From Brachynemurus nebulosus (lineage: Eukaryota > Arthropoda > Insecta > Neuroptera > Myrmeleontidae), in assembly GCA_035578155.1 (NCBI GenBank), contig JAPWDM010000016.1, forward strand, positions 1,264,001-1,328,000: 64,000 bases of DNA, given 5' to 3'. The notes under the pieces were generated by a model, which was given only the letters and a program-made list of their open reading frames with translations, made no database searches and had not been told where the DNA came from. Numbering within the stretch: the stretch's first letter is position 1; every line of letters begins with the position of its first letter. The position numbers and the translations under genes were made by a program. Shown here piece after piece: positions 1 to 10,920 of this stretch.

Positions 1-770
1 TTTTGACATTTCTGGGTCCCATGGACTCTGTCGGACCTTACATAAGGTAATCTATATCTATCTAAAATAGTTTAGTTCTTTAGCAGCGAAAAAATTTTCA
101 AAATCGGTCGGTTAGTTTATTTTTGACGCTTAAAAGATTCGGGGACTCTGGCCAACCTCATACAACATATAAGCTAAATCCATCTAAAATAGTTTACCTC
201 TGTAATAGTGAAAAAATTTTCAGAATCAGTCGGTTATTGTATTTTTGACACTTTTAGATCCAATGGACCCTAGCGGACCTTACATAAGCTAATCCATATC
301 TATCTAAAATAGTTTAGCTTTCTAACAGTGAGAAAATTTTCAAAATCGGTCGGTTAGTTTATTTTTGACACTTTTGGGTCCCATAGACCCTGGCGGACCT
401 TACATTACGTAATCTATATCTAGCTAAAATAGCTTAGATCTTTGACAGTGAAAAAAATTTCAAAACTGGTCGGCTAGTTTATTTTTTACAATTATGGGAT
501 CAATGGACCCTGGCGGGTCATATAACTTATGGCAGTCCGTGAGGGTCTTGCGGACATCATTTAATAATTTAACTAATTCAAATATTTTAGCTTACTAACG
601 GTGAAAAAATTTTTAAAATCGATTGAGTAGTTAATTTTTGGCATTTTTAGGTCCCTAATAGCCTAACAGATCTCATATAAGATACCTTAAGTCCATTTAA
701 AATTGTTTAGCTTTCTAACATTAATGATTAATAGTGAAAAAATTTTCAAAATCGATCCAGTTCTTTAAAT
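1..770. repeat. 121-bp satellite, about six copies
   Basis: A tandem repeat runs from the first base. The recurring box CTAAAATAGTTTAG starts near 62, 183 and 304, with a variant near 425, giving a 121-bp period. A further unit follows after an insertion of about 30 bases near 520-560. Units share a segment resembling TTTTTGACACTTTTGGGTCC and an AAAATTTTCAAAATCGG segment. Copies differ by scattered substitutions. The same family occurs in the opposite orientation at 44900-45420. No reading frame is conserved across units. The array continues off the left edge. Confidence 0.9.
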
Positions 771-1084
771 TTTTTTCCTGGCATATAAACATTATTATTA
801 TTATGTTATTTTTCTATAATATTTATAGACAGAGACAAAAAAATGAGACAGAGATATGACATTTATAATACATAGATTTTGAATAACTACAGTTTGTTTC
901 ACGTAAAAAAAAATGAAATTTTTCTCTATTTGATAAGGAACTGAGACAGAAATATAAATTACTGATTACAATGACAAAGAGAGCAAAATAAGGAAAAAGT
1001 GAAAAATTACGATTTTCTCGAAAACTACTTAACATAGAAAGAAATAATTTTTTTTTTCCTTTTCAACGATGTAAAAATCGAACT
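771..1084. other. AT-rich stretch without gene
   Basis: Low-complexity AT-rich DNA between the satellite and the next dispersed repeat. The short open frame at 823-1035 (minus) has no coding character and no recognisable domain. Confidence 0.5.
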
Positions 1085-2010
<926 letters not shown>

Positions 2011-2020
2011 CTCTCCCATG
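2011..2020 (-). other. polypurine tract
   Basis: On the minus strand CATGGGAGAG lies directly before the 3' LTR start TGTAGTGCC. A purine-rich run at this place primes plus-strand DNA synthesis in LTR elements. Confidence 0.7.
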
Positions 2021-2058
2021 TTTAGAGTAGATCATGACTTGGAAAGTTTTGATCGTTT

Positions 2059-4086
2059 TTAAAGGAATGGCTCGAGTGGTCTTGATCTGCTGGTTGTTCG
2101 TGACGGCTGTCTTCTTGTTGGTAATTGGGTTTGACTAATGGTGACGTCGTCATAACGAGGCGGAGCACAAGGAATAAGTTGGTTTTCCTCTGAATTTATT
2201 GGCGTGAAATGGACATTTGGTTCGTTTTTGATGCTGGGGCCGTGAACGCAGTTGTAAATGTTGACGCAGCCCTTGGTACATGATTTATTAAGAAGGCTCT
2301 TAATAAATGAAAAAAATGATAGCTTATAGAGGACGAATATTGTACCTAAAACAGAAAACAAAAATAGCGAATTTTTTATGTAGGTCCACGTGGATGTGGA
2401 GATGCGCTGTCCCATTATTTTGATGGTGTTTTCGAATCTTCTTTCAACTTCTTTATTCAAATCCTTGATTCTATGTTGATTTTCATTTAATTCATCTAAG
2501 TTGATGTGAGTGAGTTTGATTGGATTGATTGAAGATAGTTCGATGTCTGATTTATTTAATTTTTTTATACAATCATCTTCTTCTTGTAGATTGATGTTAG
2601 GAATGAAGTCTCGAATAGAGTGGTTTTTGATGGTCGGGTACGTTTCAATCGTGTGTGTAGTCGTGTGGCCTTTGCATTTGTTTTGTAATTGAATTTTTTG
2701 TGTTCCCAGTAGCTCGATTGCATCGGATTCATTTGGGCAGACTATGTTCAATGCAGTTGGTTCACTGGTGGAGCATATCCAAGTGTTATCGTTGATTTCC
2801 TGCCATATCTCTTGCTCGGCGTAGTATGTCTTGATTTCACATTCTTTCGGGATTTTCTTCGTGGTGGAATCCAACAGTTTTGTTTCGCAGTTTTGATGGT
2901 TTAAGCTTGACGTGGTATGGATGTCGCTGCACAAGTACCTTCCTTGTTCGTACTCTTGGCATTTATCCTTCGTCTTTAACGTAATATGCGTGGTCCGACT
3001 TAAATTGATTATTAGGTAAGGATAATTAACGTGAATTATAGAAATTTGTTTCGGGTCTGTTGGATTGTGATTAGGTAATGGAAATAAGTGGTAAAGAATA
3101 AATTGATCTAATTTTATTACTGGTATTTTAATTTCAATAACTAAAGTATGACCTAAATTAATTGGTTTAGCTTTAATAACCTTATAATAATTTTCTAAAT
3201 TTTCCCATTTAGGTTCGAATGGTAAATTAAACTTTTGACTCTGAATTAATTCGTCTAGCAGTGTTCTAGGTGGTAAAATTTTGAAATCTACTAAATTATG
3301 TCTAGCCAACGTGATTGCATTTTCAAAATTTTCTAATTCTTTGTAAACTTTATTAATTAAATTTCTTAATAGGATGATATGTTCATTTATGTTAATACTG
3401 TGTAGTTCGCGGTCAAGTGCAATTTTTGTTTGATTTATATTTTTATTGTATATCGTTATGTATGAATTTAACTTAGTCTCGATTGTACTGATCTCATTTT
3501 GTGTTTTGTTCATCTTTGACAATGAATCACTTATAAGACGTATTTGAGACTGTACCATCATGTGAATCTTATCCTGATTGTTAACTAGGTTATTTATCGC
3601 GTCAGTGAAATATTGTGCATCGTCTGCGGATGGGTTTCCAGTAATTTTGTGCCAGAGAGACCCAATTACATCAAACCATCCATGCTCATATTCTACTTGT
3701 ACAGACCGTTTGTTGCGCGTATGAGTATTATCTAAGTTATAAAGATTTGTTAGATCGCTAAATTTTATTTTTAGTTCTGCTAGCTCGTTATTGAGTAATT
3801 GGAAATTTAGTTTACAATTAATATTTTCTTCAATTAAATTACACATATGAGTAGATTGAGAATAAATATTTTCTATACTAGATATCGTTTTAGTTAAATA
3901 GCTAATATTATAAATATGTAAAAGACTTATGAAACTAGTAACTAATTTAACATCCCCTTCTACATTATAATAAACACCGGGATTATTATTTAATTTTGTT
4001 AATTCGTAACTACGATTTTGAACAACTTGGTTCATTGACAGAATTGTTAACAATAGGAGGATGATTCTGATCATCTTTGCTTTCAT
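2059..4086 (-). CDS. env: errantivirus envelope (F-type fusion glycoprotein)
   Basis: About 675 residues from the ATG at 4086-4084 to TAA at 2061-2059. The open frame extends a little upstream, but the first in-frame ATG is 4086. It shows an N-terminal hydrophobic signal segment within the first ~20 residues, a dibasic furin-type site RNKR near 3706-3717, and just after it a stretch with the motif FDVIGSLWHKITG and a following DDAQYF that resembles the fusion-peptide region of baculovirus F-like proteins. A long helical region, several Cys, many N-glycosylation sequons, a C-terminal hydrophobic span (around 2281-2370) and a basic, Ser/Thr-rich tail follow. The predicted role is membrane fusion and envelope formation at the cell surface. 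It overlaps the end of pol by 77 bp in another frame and is probably read from spliced RNA. The frame is intact. The family assignment rests on motifs and position, not on a search. Confidence 0.92.
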   Translation of the reverse strand: MKAKMIRIILLLLTILSMNQVVQNRSYELTKLNNNPGVYYNVEGDVKLVTSFISLLHIYNISYLTKTISSIENIYSQSTHMCNLIEENINCKLNFQLLNNELAELKIKFSDLTNLYNLDNTHTRNKRSVQVEYEHGWFDVIGSLWHKITGNPSADDAQYFTDAINNLVNNQDKIHMMVQSQIRLISDSLSKMNKTQNEISTIETKLNSYITIYNKNINQTKIALDRELHSININEHIILLRNLINKVYKELENFENAITLARHNLVDFKILPPRTLLDELIQSQKFNLPFEPKWENLENYYKVIKAKPINLGHTLVIEIKIPVIKLDQFILYHLFPLPNHNPTDPKQISIIHVNYPYLIINLSRTTHITLKTKDKCQEYEQGRYLCSDIHTTSSLNHQNCETKLLDSTTKKIPKECEIKTYYAEQEIWQEINDNTWICSTSEPTALNIVCPNESDAIELLGTQKIQLQNKCKGHTTTHTIETYPTIKNHSIRDFIPNINLQEEDDCIKKLNKSDIELSSINPIKLTHINLDELNENQHRIKDLNKEVERRFENTIKIMGQRISTSTWTYIKNSLFLFSVLGTIFVLYKLSFFSFIKSLLNKSCTKGCVNIYNCVHGPSIKNEPNVHFTPINSEENQLIPCAPPRYDDVTISQTQLPTRRQPSRTTSRSRPLEPFL

Positions 4087-7000
4087 TATTTGTTTCGTCA
4101 CCTGAAACAAATAATTTTAAATGTTTAAAATGGTAGTTAACATTCTTTTTGCCTAATTTTAAAAGGGCTGTATTATTATTATGTATCTTAAGGATCTGAA
4201 AAGGCCCTTTGAATCTTGGGTTGATACCTTTCTTTAATAATTTAGTTTCGAGCAATACTTTGTCGCCTACTTTAAAATTATATTGTTTACTTGTTTTGTC
4301 GTAGTATTTTTTGTTTGTTTCTTTGGAAACTTGTAGATTTTGCTTGGCTATTTCGCGTAATGTTTTTAATTTAGTTGTGATTTCTTCCGTAAATTGGTGA
4401 TAAGATGGTGTATGAGTTGTGTTAGAAATTAATTTTGGATCATTACCATATACAAGTTTATAAGGTGTTTCACCTGTTGATCGGTTTATGTGGGTGTTGT
4501 AACTGAAACAAGCTAAGTGAACGTATTGGTCCCAATCATCTTTATTTTCATTAGTGAATATTCTTAAGTAGTCCTTCAGAGGACCATGTGCACGTTCTAA
4601 TGACCCATTGGTAGATGGATTATAAGGCGTGGTTTGTTTGTGTCGTATATTAAGTATTTTGTTAATTTCCTTTATTAGGTCGGATGTAAAACTTCCGCCT
4701 CTATCAGTTAGGATGGTGGTGGGGAACCCAAACCTAGTACAGTAGTCAATGAAAGGTATGGCTACATTAATTGCTTGCTGATCACTGATTGGGTACGCTT
4801 GTAGGTACTTTGTTAATTCGCACTGAATGGTTAAAATGTACTTATTATTATTTTGAGTGATATTAAATGGGCCAATCAGGTCCAAAGCTATGCTATGGTT
4901 AAAAGTTGATGCCGTAGTGGTAATTAGCATCGGAGGTTTGTTGTGTTTCGTATTTTTCTTAGCACGCTGACATTGTTCACATTCGTTAATGTATTTTTCA
5001 ATGTCGCGAGACATGTTTTTCCAGAAATAACGTTGCTTAATTGCTTGCAACGTTCTTTTAACACCTTGATGTCCACTAGTAATGTCATCATGGTGGTGTT
5101 TTATGATTTGAAGGCGTTCGTCTTTGTCTCTGACGACTTGCGTTTCTATTTTAAGGATATTTATTTTATACTGTTCGTCTGTATTAAAATAATATAATAA
5201 TTTTTTAAATTGTTCATCAGTTATTGATAAAGTTAGTGATGGTATATCATAAAATGTTAATTCAACTTTGTTAGTCGTTTGCGTTTGTGACATATTTAAG
5301 ATCATGAATAAGTTATAAAGGCATTCAAATAAATTACCGGGTAAAATGGGGTCAAGAGCGTTTTCTTTTGCAAATAATAGATAAATTGTTTTATCATTTT
5401 TTGAAGTGAAACAATGTACATCTTTAAATAAATTAATGCTAGCTAAATTAGTATTTGTTTTTACAAAATACGAAAATTTACAATTATCCGAATTTATAGA
5501 GCTATATGGTAGAATTAAATTGTCAATACTTTCTAAGGGTGTAGTTATTGTATTAAATTGAGGTGTTTGGATATTATCTTTCCATAGTAGGAAGTTCTCG
5601 TACGTTTTTTCGAGTACAAGATTGTCTATGACTAATACTGGTCGACTGAGTGTGTCAGCATTAGTATTTGATTTACCAGATTTGTACTCAATACGATAAT
5701 CGTACTCTTCGAGTTTAAGACGCCACCTAATAAGTCGTGAAGAGGGATCTTTATTATTCATTAGCCATTCTAGGGCTTTATGGTCAGTTCGTATAAGGAA
5801 TTTTTGTCCGTAAAGGTATGGTCGAAAATTTTTTACTGACTCTACAATTGCAAGTAATTCTTTTTCTGTCGTTGTATAAGATTCCTCGGCTGAATTTAGG
5901 GTGCGCGAATAGTAGCTTATGGGCAAGTCAAGTGTATTGTCGTCATTCATTTGACTAAGAATTCCGGCTATCCCAAAATTTGATGCGTCTGTTGTCAGAA
6001 TGAACATTTTATCAAAGTTAGGGTACTGTAATATTGGTTTTTCTATTAGAGCGTTTTTTAACGTGTCAAATGCTTTTTGACAATCACTTGTCCATATGAA
6101 TTTTGTATCTTTTTTAAGTAATAACGTTAGTGGTTTTGCTTTCTCTGAAAAATTTTTAATAAATTTCCGGTAGTAGCCTACCAGCCCTAAAAAAGATTGT
6201 ACATCTTTTGTGGTTTTTGGAGTTTTTAAATCTTGTATAGTTTTTATTTTTTTGGAATTAGGTCGTAAACCGTTTGATGAAATTTCGTGACCTAAATATT
6301 CGATGTTGTCGTGGAGAAATTCGCACTTGTCGATTTGAAGTTTTAAATTATGTTCTTTTAAACAGTTAAATACTTTTTGTAATCGTTGATTGTGTTCGTC
6401 AATTGTTGTTCCAAAGACAACAATATCATCTAGGTAAACGAAACAATCTTCGTAAAGAATTTTTTTTAAAACTATATTCATTAAGCGTTGGAAGGTTGCC
6501 GGAGCGTTACGTAATCCAAATGGCATTCGGACATACTCGAAATGTCCTCCGGGAACTGTGAAAGCCGTTTTGTGACAGTCCTTAGGATTAATTAAAATCT
6601 GGTGAAAACCGGACGCGAGATCAAGAGTACTAAAGTATTTGGCGTTACCAAGATGGGATAGGATATCCTCAATGTTTGGTAGGGGATATTTATCCTCGAT
6701 ACTGACATTGTTGAGTCGTCTATAGTCTGTAACGATCCGCCATTTTTGCTTGCCGCTGGCATCAAGTTTTTTTGGAACCACCCATATAGGTGCACTATAT
6801 GGAGAGTTTGATTCCTTAATTATGCCGTTGTCAAGCATCTCTTTGATCTGCTTTTTCACTTCGATTTCGTGAATTTTCGGAAATCTATAATTTTTTACGT
6901 GTATTGGGGTAGGATCAGTCACCTGGATTTCATGATATAGGGTATTTGTATGAGTTAATTTCTCGTTAGGTGAATGAAATAAATCTACATTTTGTTTACA

Positions 7001-7585
7001 CAAATTAATTAGTTTGTCACGTATAGAATTATCGTTTATATGATTAAGTCTTATGTTTTCGCAAATAAAGTTAATTTTACTATTTTGTACATTATAAATA
7101 TTGTTTGTTTTAAATGTTATTGAGGATGGATTCGTATTAATTGTTGCCCCGTAATGTGTTAAAAAATCTATTCCAAGGACGCCATCATGTGGGGTATTTA
7201 TTACATTTTCATCGATTACCTGAAATTTGTATGGGAATTTATTCCCATCTGGCATAAAAAGATTTAAATTGGTAGATCCTAACGTCTCTTTATATTCCGT
7301 TTCTAGTCCTCTAATTATTACTTTGTTTAAGGGATCGTAAATATTATTTGATAGTTTTTTATTATGTACCAGGGAAATACTGGCTCCTGTATCTATAAGA
7401 AAAGTTAGCTGACTATCCTTGCTCTCATTACATCTAAATGTTAATTTTTGCGTGTTATGATTACCTAGGTTAAGTATTCGATAGGATTCGAATCGTATGT
7501 TTCGTAAGTTACTTGTGAGCCTGTTGGTTGAATCGGCTGTTCGGCTCCGACAGTCGATTGGTTCGAGTTTAAATGCTCGTTTTGA
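4010..7585 (-). CDS. pol: errantivirus pol (protease, RT, RNase H, integrase)
   Basis: The frame is open from just after a stop at 7588-7586 down to TAG at 4012-4010. Translation probably enters by -1 frameshift at 7573-7567, giving about 1,185 pol residues. Domains in order: aspartic protease with LIDTGAS near 7402-7382 and a later GVLGIDFL; reverse transcriptase with LDLASGFHQI and the catalytic YLDD at 6436-6425; RNase H with TTDAS near 5985 and TDHKALEWL; the integrase zinc-binding HHCC region ending CEQCQRAKK; and the DDE core, with Asp in ALDLIGP, Asp in LTDRGGSF and Glu in NGSLERAHG (about 4880-4590). All listed catalytic residues are present. No internal stop is seen. The gene makes the enzymes that copy the RNA and insert the DNA. 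An internal ATG at 7255 falls within the protease and is not a likely start. Confidence 0.95.
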   Translation of the reverse strand, partial: SKRAFKLEPIDCRSRTADSTNRLTSNLRNIRFESYRILNLGNHNTQKLTFRCNESKDSQLTFLIDTGASISLVHNKKLSNNIYDPLNKVIIRGLETEYKETLGSTNLNLFMPDGNKFPYKFQVIDENVINTPHDGVLGIDFLTHYGATINTNPSSITFKTNNIYNVQNSKINFICENIRLNHINDNSIRDKLINLCKQNVDLFHSPNEKLTHTNTLYHEIQVTDPTPIHVKNYRFPKIHEIEVKKQIKEMLDNGIIKESNSPYSAPIWVVPKKLDASGKQKWRIVTDYRRLNNVSIEDKYPLPNIEDILSHLGNAKYFSTLDLASGFHQILINPKDCHKTAFTVPGGHFEYVRMPFGLRNAPATFQRLMNIVLKKILYEDCFVYLDDIVVFGTTIDEHNQRLQKVFNCLKEHNLKLQIDKCEFLHDNIEYLGHEISSNGLRPNSKKIKTIQDLKTPKTTKDVQSFLGLVGYYRKFIKNFSEKAKPLTLLLKKDTKFIWTSDCQKAFDTLKNALIEKPILQYPNFDKMFILTTDASNFGIAGILSQMNDDNTLDLPISYYSRTLNSAEESYTTTEKELLAIVESVKNFRPYLYGQKFLIRTDHKALEWLMNNKDPSSRLIRWRLKLEEYDYRIEYKSGKSNTNADTLSRPVLVIDNLVLEKTYENFLLWKDNIQTPQFNTITTPLESIDNLILPYSSINSDNCKFSYFVKTNTNLASINLFKDVHCFTSKNDKTIYLLFAKENALDPILPGNLFECLYNLFMILNMSQTQTTNKVELTFYDIPSLTLSITDEQFKKLLYYFNTDEQYKINILKIETQVVRDKDERLQIIKHHHDDITSGHQGVKRTLQAIKQRYFWKNMSRDIEKYINECEQCQRAKKNTKHNKPPMLITTTASTFNHSIALDLIGPFNITQNNNKYILTIQCELTKYLQAYPISDQQAINVAIPFIDYCTRFGFPTTILTDRGGSFTSDLIKEINKILNIRHKQTTPYNPSTNGSLERAHGPLKDYLRIFTNENKDDWDQYVHLACFSYNTHINRSTGETPYKLVYGNDPKLISNTTHTPSYHQFTEEITTKLKTLREIAKQNLQVSKETNKKYYDKTSKQYNFKVGDKVLLETKLLKKGINPRFKGPFQILKIHNNNTALLKLGKKNVNYHFKHLKLFVSGDETNNESKDDQNHPPIVNNSVNEPSCSKS
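4095..4115 (-). other. candidate env splice acceptor
   Basis: On the minus strand a pyrimidine-rich run ending TTATTTGTTTCAG (AG at 4103-4102) lies 15 bases upstream of the env ATG at 4086. With the donor at 8723 it would give a subgenomic env message lacking gag and pol, as known for gypsy. Confidence 0.55.
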
Positions 7586-8544
7586 TTATTCCTAAATGGT
7601 GGAGGATTATTATTATTACTAAATGATTGTGCGTATTTTTTCTTCCTACATTCCTGTTCTATATGCCCTTTAAATTTACAATAATTACAGATTTTTATGT
7701 TAGGATTGTTATGTTGTTGGTTAAAATTATTATTTAGTGGTTTGTTCCTACAATCGCGTGTGTTGTGTGTTTTTACACGGCAATTTTTACAATATTTATT
7801 TTGTTGATGTTGACTATTACTTTGTAAGTTCCTACTTGTACTTTGTGTGCGAATGAAGCTTTCTTCTTCAAGCGCTTCTTTTAATGCGTCGTTTAATAAT
7901 TTTAATTTTGGATTTGTTAGACGCAGTCTTTGTGAAATTTGAGGGATGCAGCCTGTTATAAAACGGTTACAAAATGATTCTTCTATTATGGGAGCTAAAA
8001 TGTTATATTGATGCTTAGTTTGTTCGTATCTAAGATTGGACATTCTTTCCATTTTTAATTGATTTATTCGCGTATAAAACGAAATGAAAGTTTCATTTGG
8101 TTTTTGCGAAAGAGTCGCGAGTTCGTTTTCTATGTGAATCGTTGTGCGACGTGGGCTATGAAAGGTGTGAATTATATCACGTAAACTATCGTATGTTAGG
8201 TCCCTACTAATAAGCTGTATACCTAAATCATACGGTAACTGGTTCGCGGTAAACCGAATTATTTCAGTTTCCTGTTCTGGAGCGTAATTAATTGTATTGT
8301 GTACGCGTCTCAGAAAATCTAATGCACCTGTTGGTGTATTATCAAAGCGTCCTATCCAGTCTCTAAAATTTATGTGTTTAAAGCCTGGATAGTTGTTTTC
8401 ACTAAATGTTTCATCGTTATTTGACCTATTTAAGCTAGTTGCAAATTCTTTAATTTGATTTAATTGCTCAGGTGAAAATTTTGAGAAATCAACAACCGTT
8501 GAGCTAGAGCTAGAAGGTTCTGGTTCTTCTATATTATTCGGCAT
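7465..8544 (-). CDS. gag: errantivirus gag (capsid/nucleocapsid)
   Basis: 359 residues from ATG at 8544 to TAG at 7465. The N-terminal part is rich in Ser/Glu, followed by a mostly helical capsid-like region. The C-terminal third has two CCHC zinc knuckles of pattern C-x2-C-x4-H-x4-C, at CKNCRVKTHNTRDC and CNYCKFKGHIEQEC, in an Asn/Gln-rich setting. It would build the particle and bind genomic RNA. The 5' leader from the LTR end to this ATG is 367 bases. The last 41 codons overlap the pol frame, and the frameshift heptamer lies 36 codons before the stop. The frame is intact. The start is the first ATG of the open frame and fits the family. Confidence 0.93.
   Translation of the reverse strand: MPNNIEEPEPSSSSSTVVDFSKFSPEQLNQIKEFATSLNRSNNDETFSENNYPGFKHINFRDWIGRFDNTPTGALDFLRRVHNTINYAPEQETEIIRFTANQLPYDLGIQLISRDLTYDSLRDIIHTFHSPRRTTIHIENELATLSQKPNETFISFYTRINQLKMERMSNLRYEQTKHQYNILAPIIEESFCNRFITGCIPQISQRLRLTNPKLKLLNDALKEALEEESFIRTQSTSRNLQSNSQHQQNKYCKNCRVKTHNTRDCRNKPLNNNFNQQHNNPNIKICNYCKFKGHIEQECRKKKYAQSFSNNNNPPPFRNNQNEHLNSNQSTVGAEQPIQPTGSQVTYETYDSNPIEYLT
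7531..7573 (-). promoter_or_regulatory. -1 ribosomal frameshift signal (gag to pol)
   Basis: In the gag frame the minus strand reads CAT TTA AAC, so the heptamer T TTA AAC (7573-7567) sits in the canonical X XXY YYZ phase. Seven bases later a hairpin begins. Its arms are AATCG and CGATT (7559-7555 with 7535-7531), then one A-C mismatch, then CTGT with ACAG (7553-7550 with 7540-7537), around a 9-base loop. The pol frame lies at -1 relative to gag and is open across the site; gag stops 100 bases downstream at 7467-7465. Heptamer, phase and spacing match known programmed -1 sites. Confidence 0.85.
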
Positions 8545-8717
8545 TGTGTCTGTTACGTTTAGTTTTAGATTTTGAAAAGAAAATACCAGACTATCTAATG
8601 ATTCAGTAGAATGATAGGATCTGGGAGTTGCAATTGAAAAATTTAAACTATCTTGTGAGGAATCAATGTTAAAGAGTAAGTCAATTACAAGTCGAACAGA
8701 AGCATATACGAAAAAAG

Positions 8718-8724
8718 ACTTACG
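8718..8724 (-). other. candidate splice donor in the leader
   Basis: The minus strand reads ACC then GTAAGT at 8723-8718, a full consensus donor, in the untranslated leader upstream of the gag ATG at 8544. Use with the acceptor at 4102 would remove gag and pol. Confidence 0.5.
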
Positions 8725-8885
8725 GTTTTATTGATGTTCCTCTCTTTTTCAATTCCTGGACTTGTAGAGCGTGAAGACTTGGTTCAATGTGACGTTGTGT
8801 AGCTCGTACCAATGAATACCAATTGCGAGTGAAGTGTTTTCTTGGTCGCTGCGCTGGATTGCTTTCCACGGTTAGCTTCAATCGG

Positions 8886-8903
8886 ATCCTGGCAGGATCG
8901 CCA
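8886..8903 (-). other. primer-binding site
   Basis: Eight bases (CAAAAAAG) past the end of the 5' LTR the minus strand reads TGGCGATCCTGCCAGGAT. TGG pairs with a tRNA CCA end, and the rest fits an acceptor plus T-arm. I cannot name the tRNA with certainty. Confidence 0.75.
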
Positions 8904-8911
8904 CTTTTTTG

Positions 8912-9459
8912 TGTCGTGCCACGAGATTTTCCGTTGAATAAAGTACCGTCCCGGATATAACTTCGTAGATGCGAAGCTTACTCGTATTTGGACCACACAA
9001 ATAGATGATTGATTGATTGATCGATGATTTTTGTTTTATGTAGGATCGCCAATTACATTTGTTAAGTAAAATGTAATAAAAACCTTTTTAAGAATTTTAA
9101 TAATCACTTATTGTTGAAAACACTTTTACTGAAAGATATTGCTCTAAGTTTTAAGAAATGAAAGATAAGTTTAAATTTTAACAATTAAATTTTATTTAAA
9201 ATATAAATACTTTATACATAGCAACGGTGCACCGTTACTAATGGATTAATACAGACTGAATTGAATTAAACGAATGTTAAACGAATGTTAATTTATTGTT
9301 TGGGGTAGCGTATTTATACAATTTTTATTGTCATTAAAACAAAGAGAAATCGTTCTAGAAGGTCCTATTGTCCGCTTTCTAGTGACGTAACATTGGAATT
9401 TGTCCTTGTGTAGTTAATGAAGTTAGCGATGTGCTGGCTTGGAATGTATTTAGCTGTAG

Positions 9460-9467
<8 letters not shown>
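8912..9467 (-). promoter_or_regulatory. 5' LTR / promoter of errantivirus
   Basis: The 5' copy of the 556-bp LTR, which should drive the element. On the minus strand it has TATAAATA at 9318-9311, an arthropod-type initiator TCAGTC at 9259-9254 (about 61 bases downstream of the TATA, too far for the usual pairing, so transcription may be initiator-driven), and the palindrome AACGGTGCACCGTT at 9236-9223. Start-site calls are inference. Confidence 0.9.

Positions 9468-9536
<69 letters not shown>
9468..9536. repeat. (TA)n microsatellite, right part
   Basis: Pure TA dinucleotides continuing the tract at 1245-1454 past the errantivirus. Confidence 0.98.
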
Positions 9537-9538
<2 letters not shown>

Positions 9539-9590
9539 CGTGATCAATCTAAGTATATGATTACGCAACGACTAATACTGGAAAACAAGG
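9537..9590 (-). repeat. short repeat holding an unoccupied target site
   Basis: Read on the minus strand, CGTTGCGTAATCATATACTT is the same sequence that flanks both ends of the TIR element at 19835-21823. Here nothing is inserted and a single TA stands at the junction (9555-9554). Confidence 0.8.
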
Positions 9591-10848
9591 ATGGAACAAG
9601 TTTGTGTACGCTGTGGTGTACGTATATATGCATATATCTACTGTATGTCGTATCTGGCTATATGACTAGGCAAATTACATAAATGAATGGCTATGGGATA
9701 CATATCGCTCATTTGCGAGAAGCTTGACACATCTCAAAAAGAGCTGTTTTTCAGTACGATGGTTTAAAATTTTAATAATAAAAAGAGTACTTATGGCAGT
9801 CAATTCAATTGTCAATAAATAAAACTTATTTAAGCTCTGTGTCACAGACAGGTAAAAGCTTTGCACTTTAATACAACTGATTTGTGTTTATACTAGGTGT
9901 ATAGGTTTTAAGAATAACATTTTCACTATGAACACTCAAACTAGTTGTAAATCGTAATCTATGGATTAATCCTAATTTATAGACCTTCAGTCATCCTAAA
10001 TGTTACAAATTAAGTGTGGTACAATTGCCGTTATAAAAATTTATTTGTTGTGTAAGTTATTTTCTTTATAAATTACAGCTCACCAGTCGTTGCCATGGGT
10101 GGTAAATTTAAAAAATTTATTCAAAAAATATAAAAAATTATGCTTATGTTTACAGATATTTTGTATAGTTGTCCAAATTATTAATTAGGGGAATAGAGTC
10201 CAGTTTAGGTATCACTGGGAACGAAAACAGGGACAATGGGAACGCATGCAGTATGAATAAGAACGCGTCTCGGGTCAATAAGGACGCTAGAGTTAGAACA
10301 GGAACTACTTCCGAATGACGTACCAAGGCTAACCAAAATTTTACGAATATTTACGGTATTATAATATGTAATTCAAAGTTAATACATAATATGTCACCTT
10401 ACCTATATTTTTAGTCAACTAGAAATATGTGTTAAATATGTAAAGTAAATAAGTTTATGCATATATGAATACACTTGATGTTTTAAATATTTAATATCCC
10501 ATAAGTTTTCTTGAAGACTCGTTAGAAACAAAATATGTAAAAATAAATTTATTACAAACTTCTAGTAGTAAAGTTAATTTATCAATATTACTACCATTTT
10601 ATAAACAAACCGTCCAAAATTCTTATTCGCCCCTCATTCGTTCCCCGCCGAAGTACGAGGTAAATAGAAACGCGTATTTTTTTTCAATTTTCTATCAATT
10701 TCTTATTATCGTCGAGTAGTTAGAAAAGGCATGAAAATCAACTAAAAAGTTAAAAATTCTTCCTTTTCACCCTAAACTACGGTACATCAAACTGTTTTAA
10801 ATTTTGTTTCTAAGATGAAAATTCAAATCCATTTTTCATTTAAAATAA

Positions 10849-10920
<72 letters not shown>

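Noticed and set aside
4087..4110. env start upstream of 4086
   Set aside because: The frame is open there, but the first codon at 4110 is TTG; the first ATG is at 4086, just after the likely splice acceptor.
4010..7255. pol starting at the internal ATG 7255
   Set aside because: That ATG lies inside the protease domain. The DTG active site and the frameshift signal are upstream in the same open frame.
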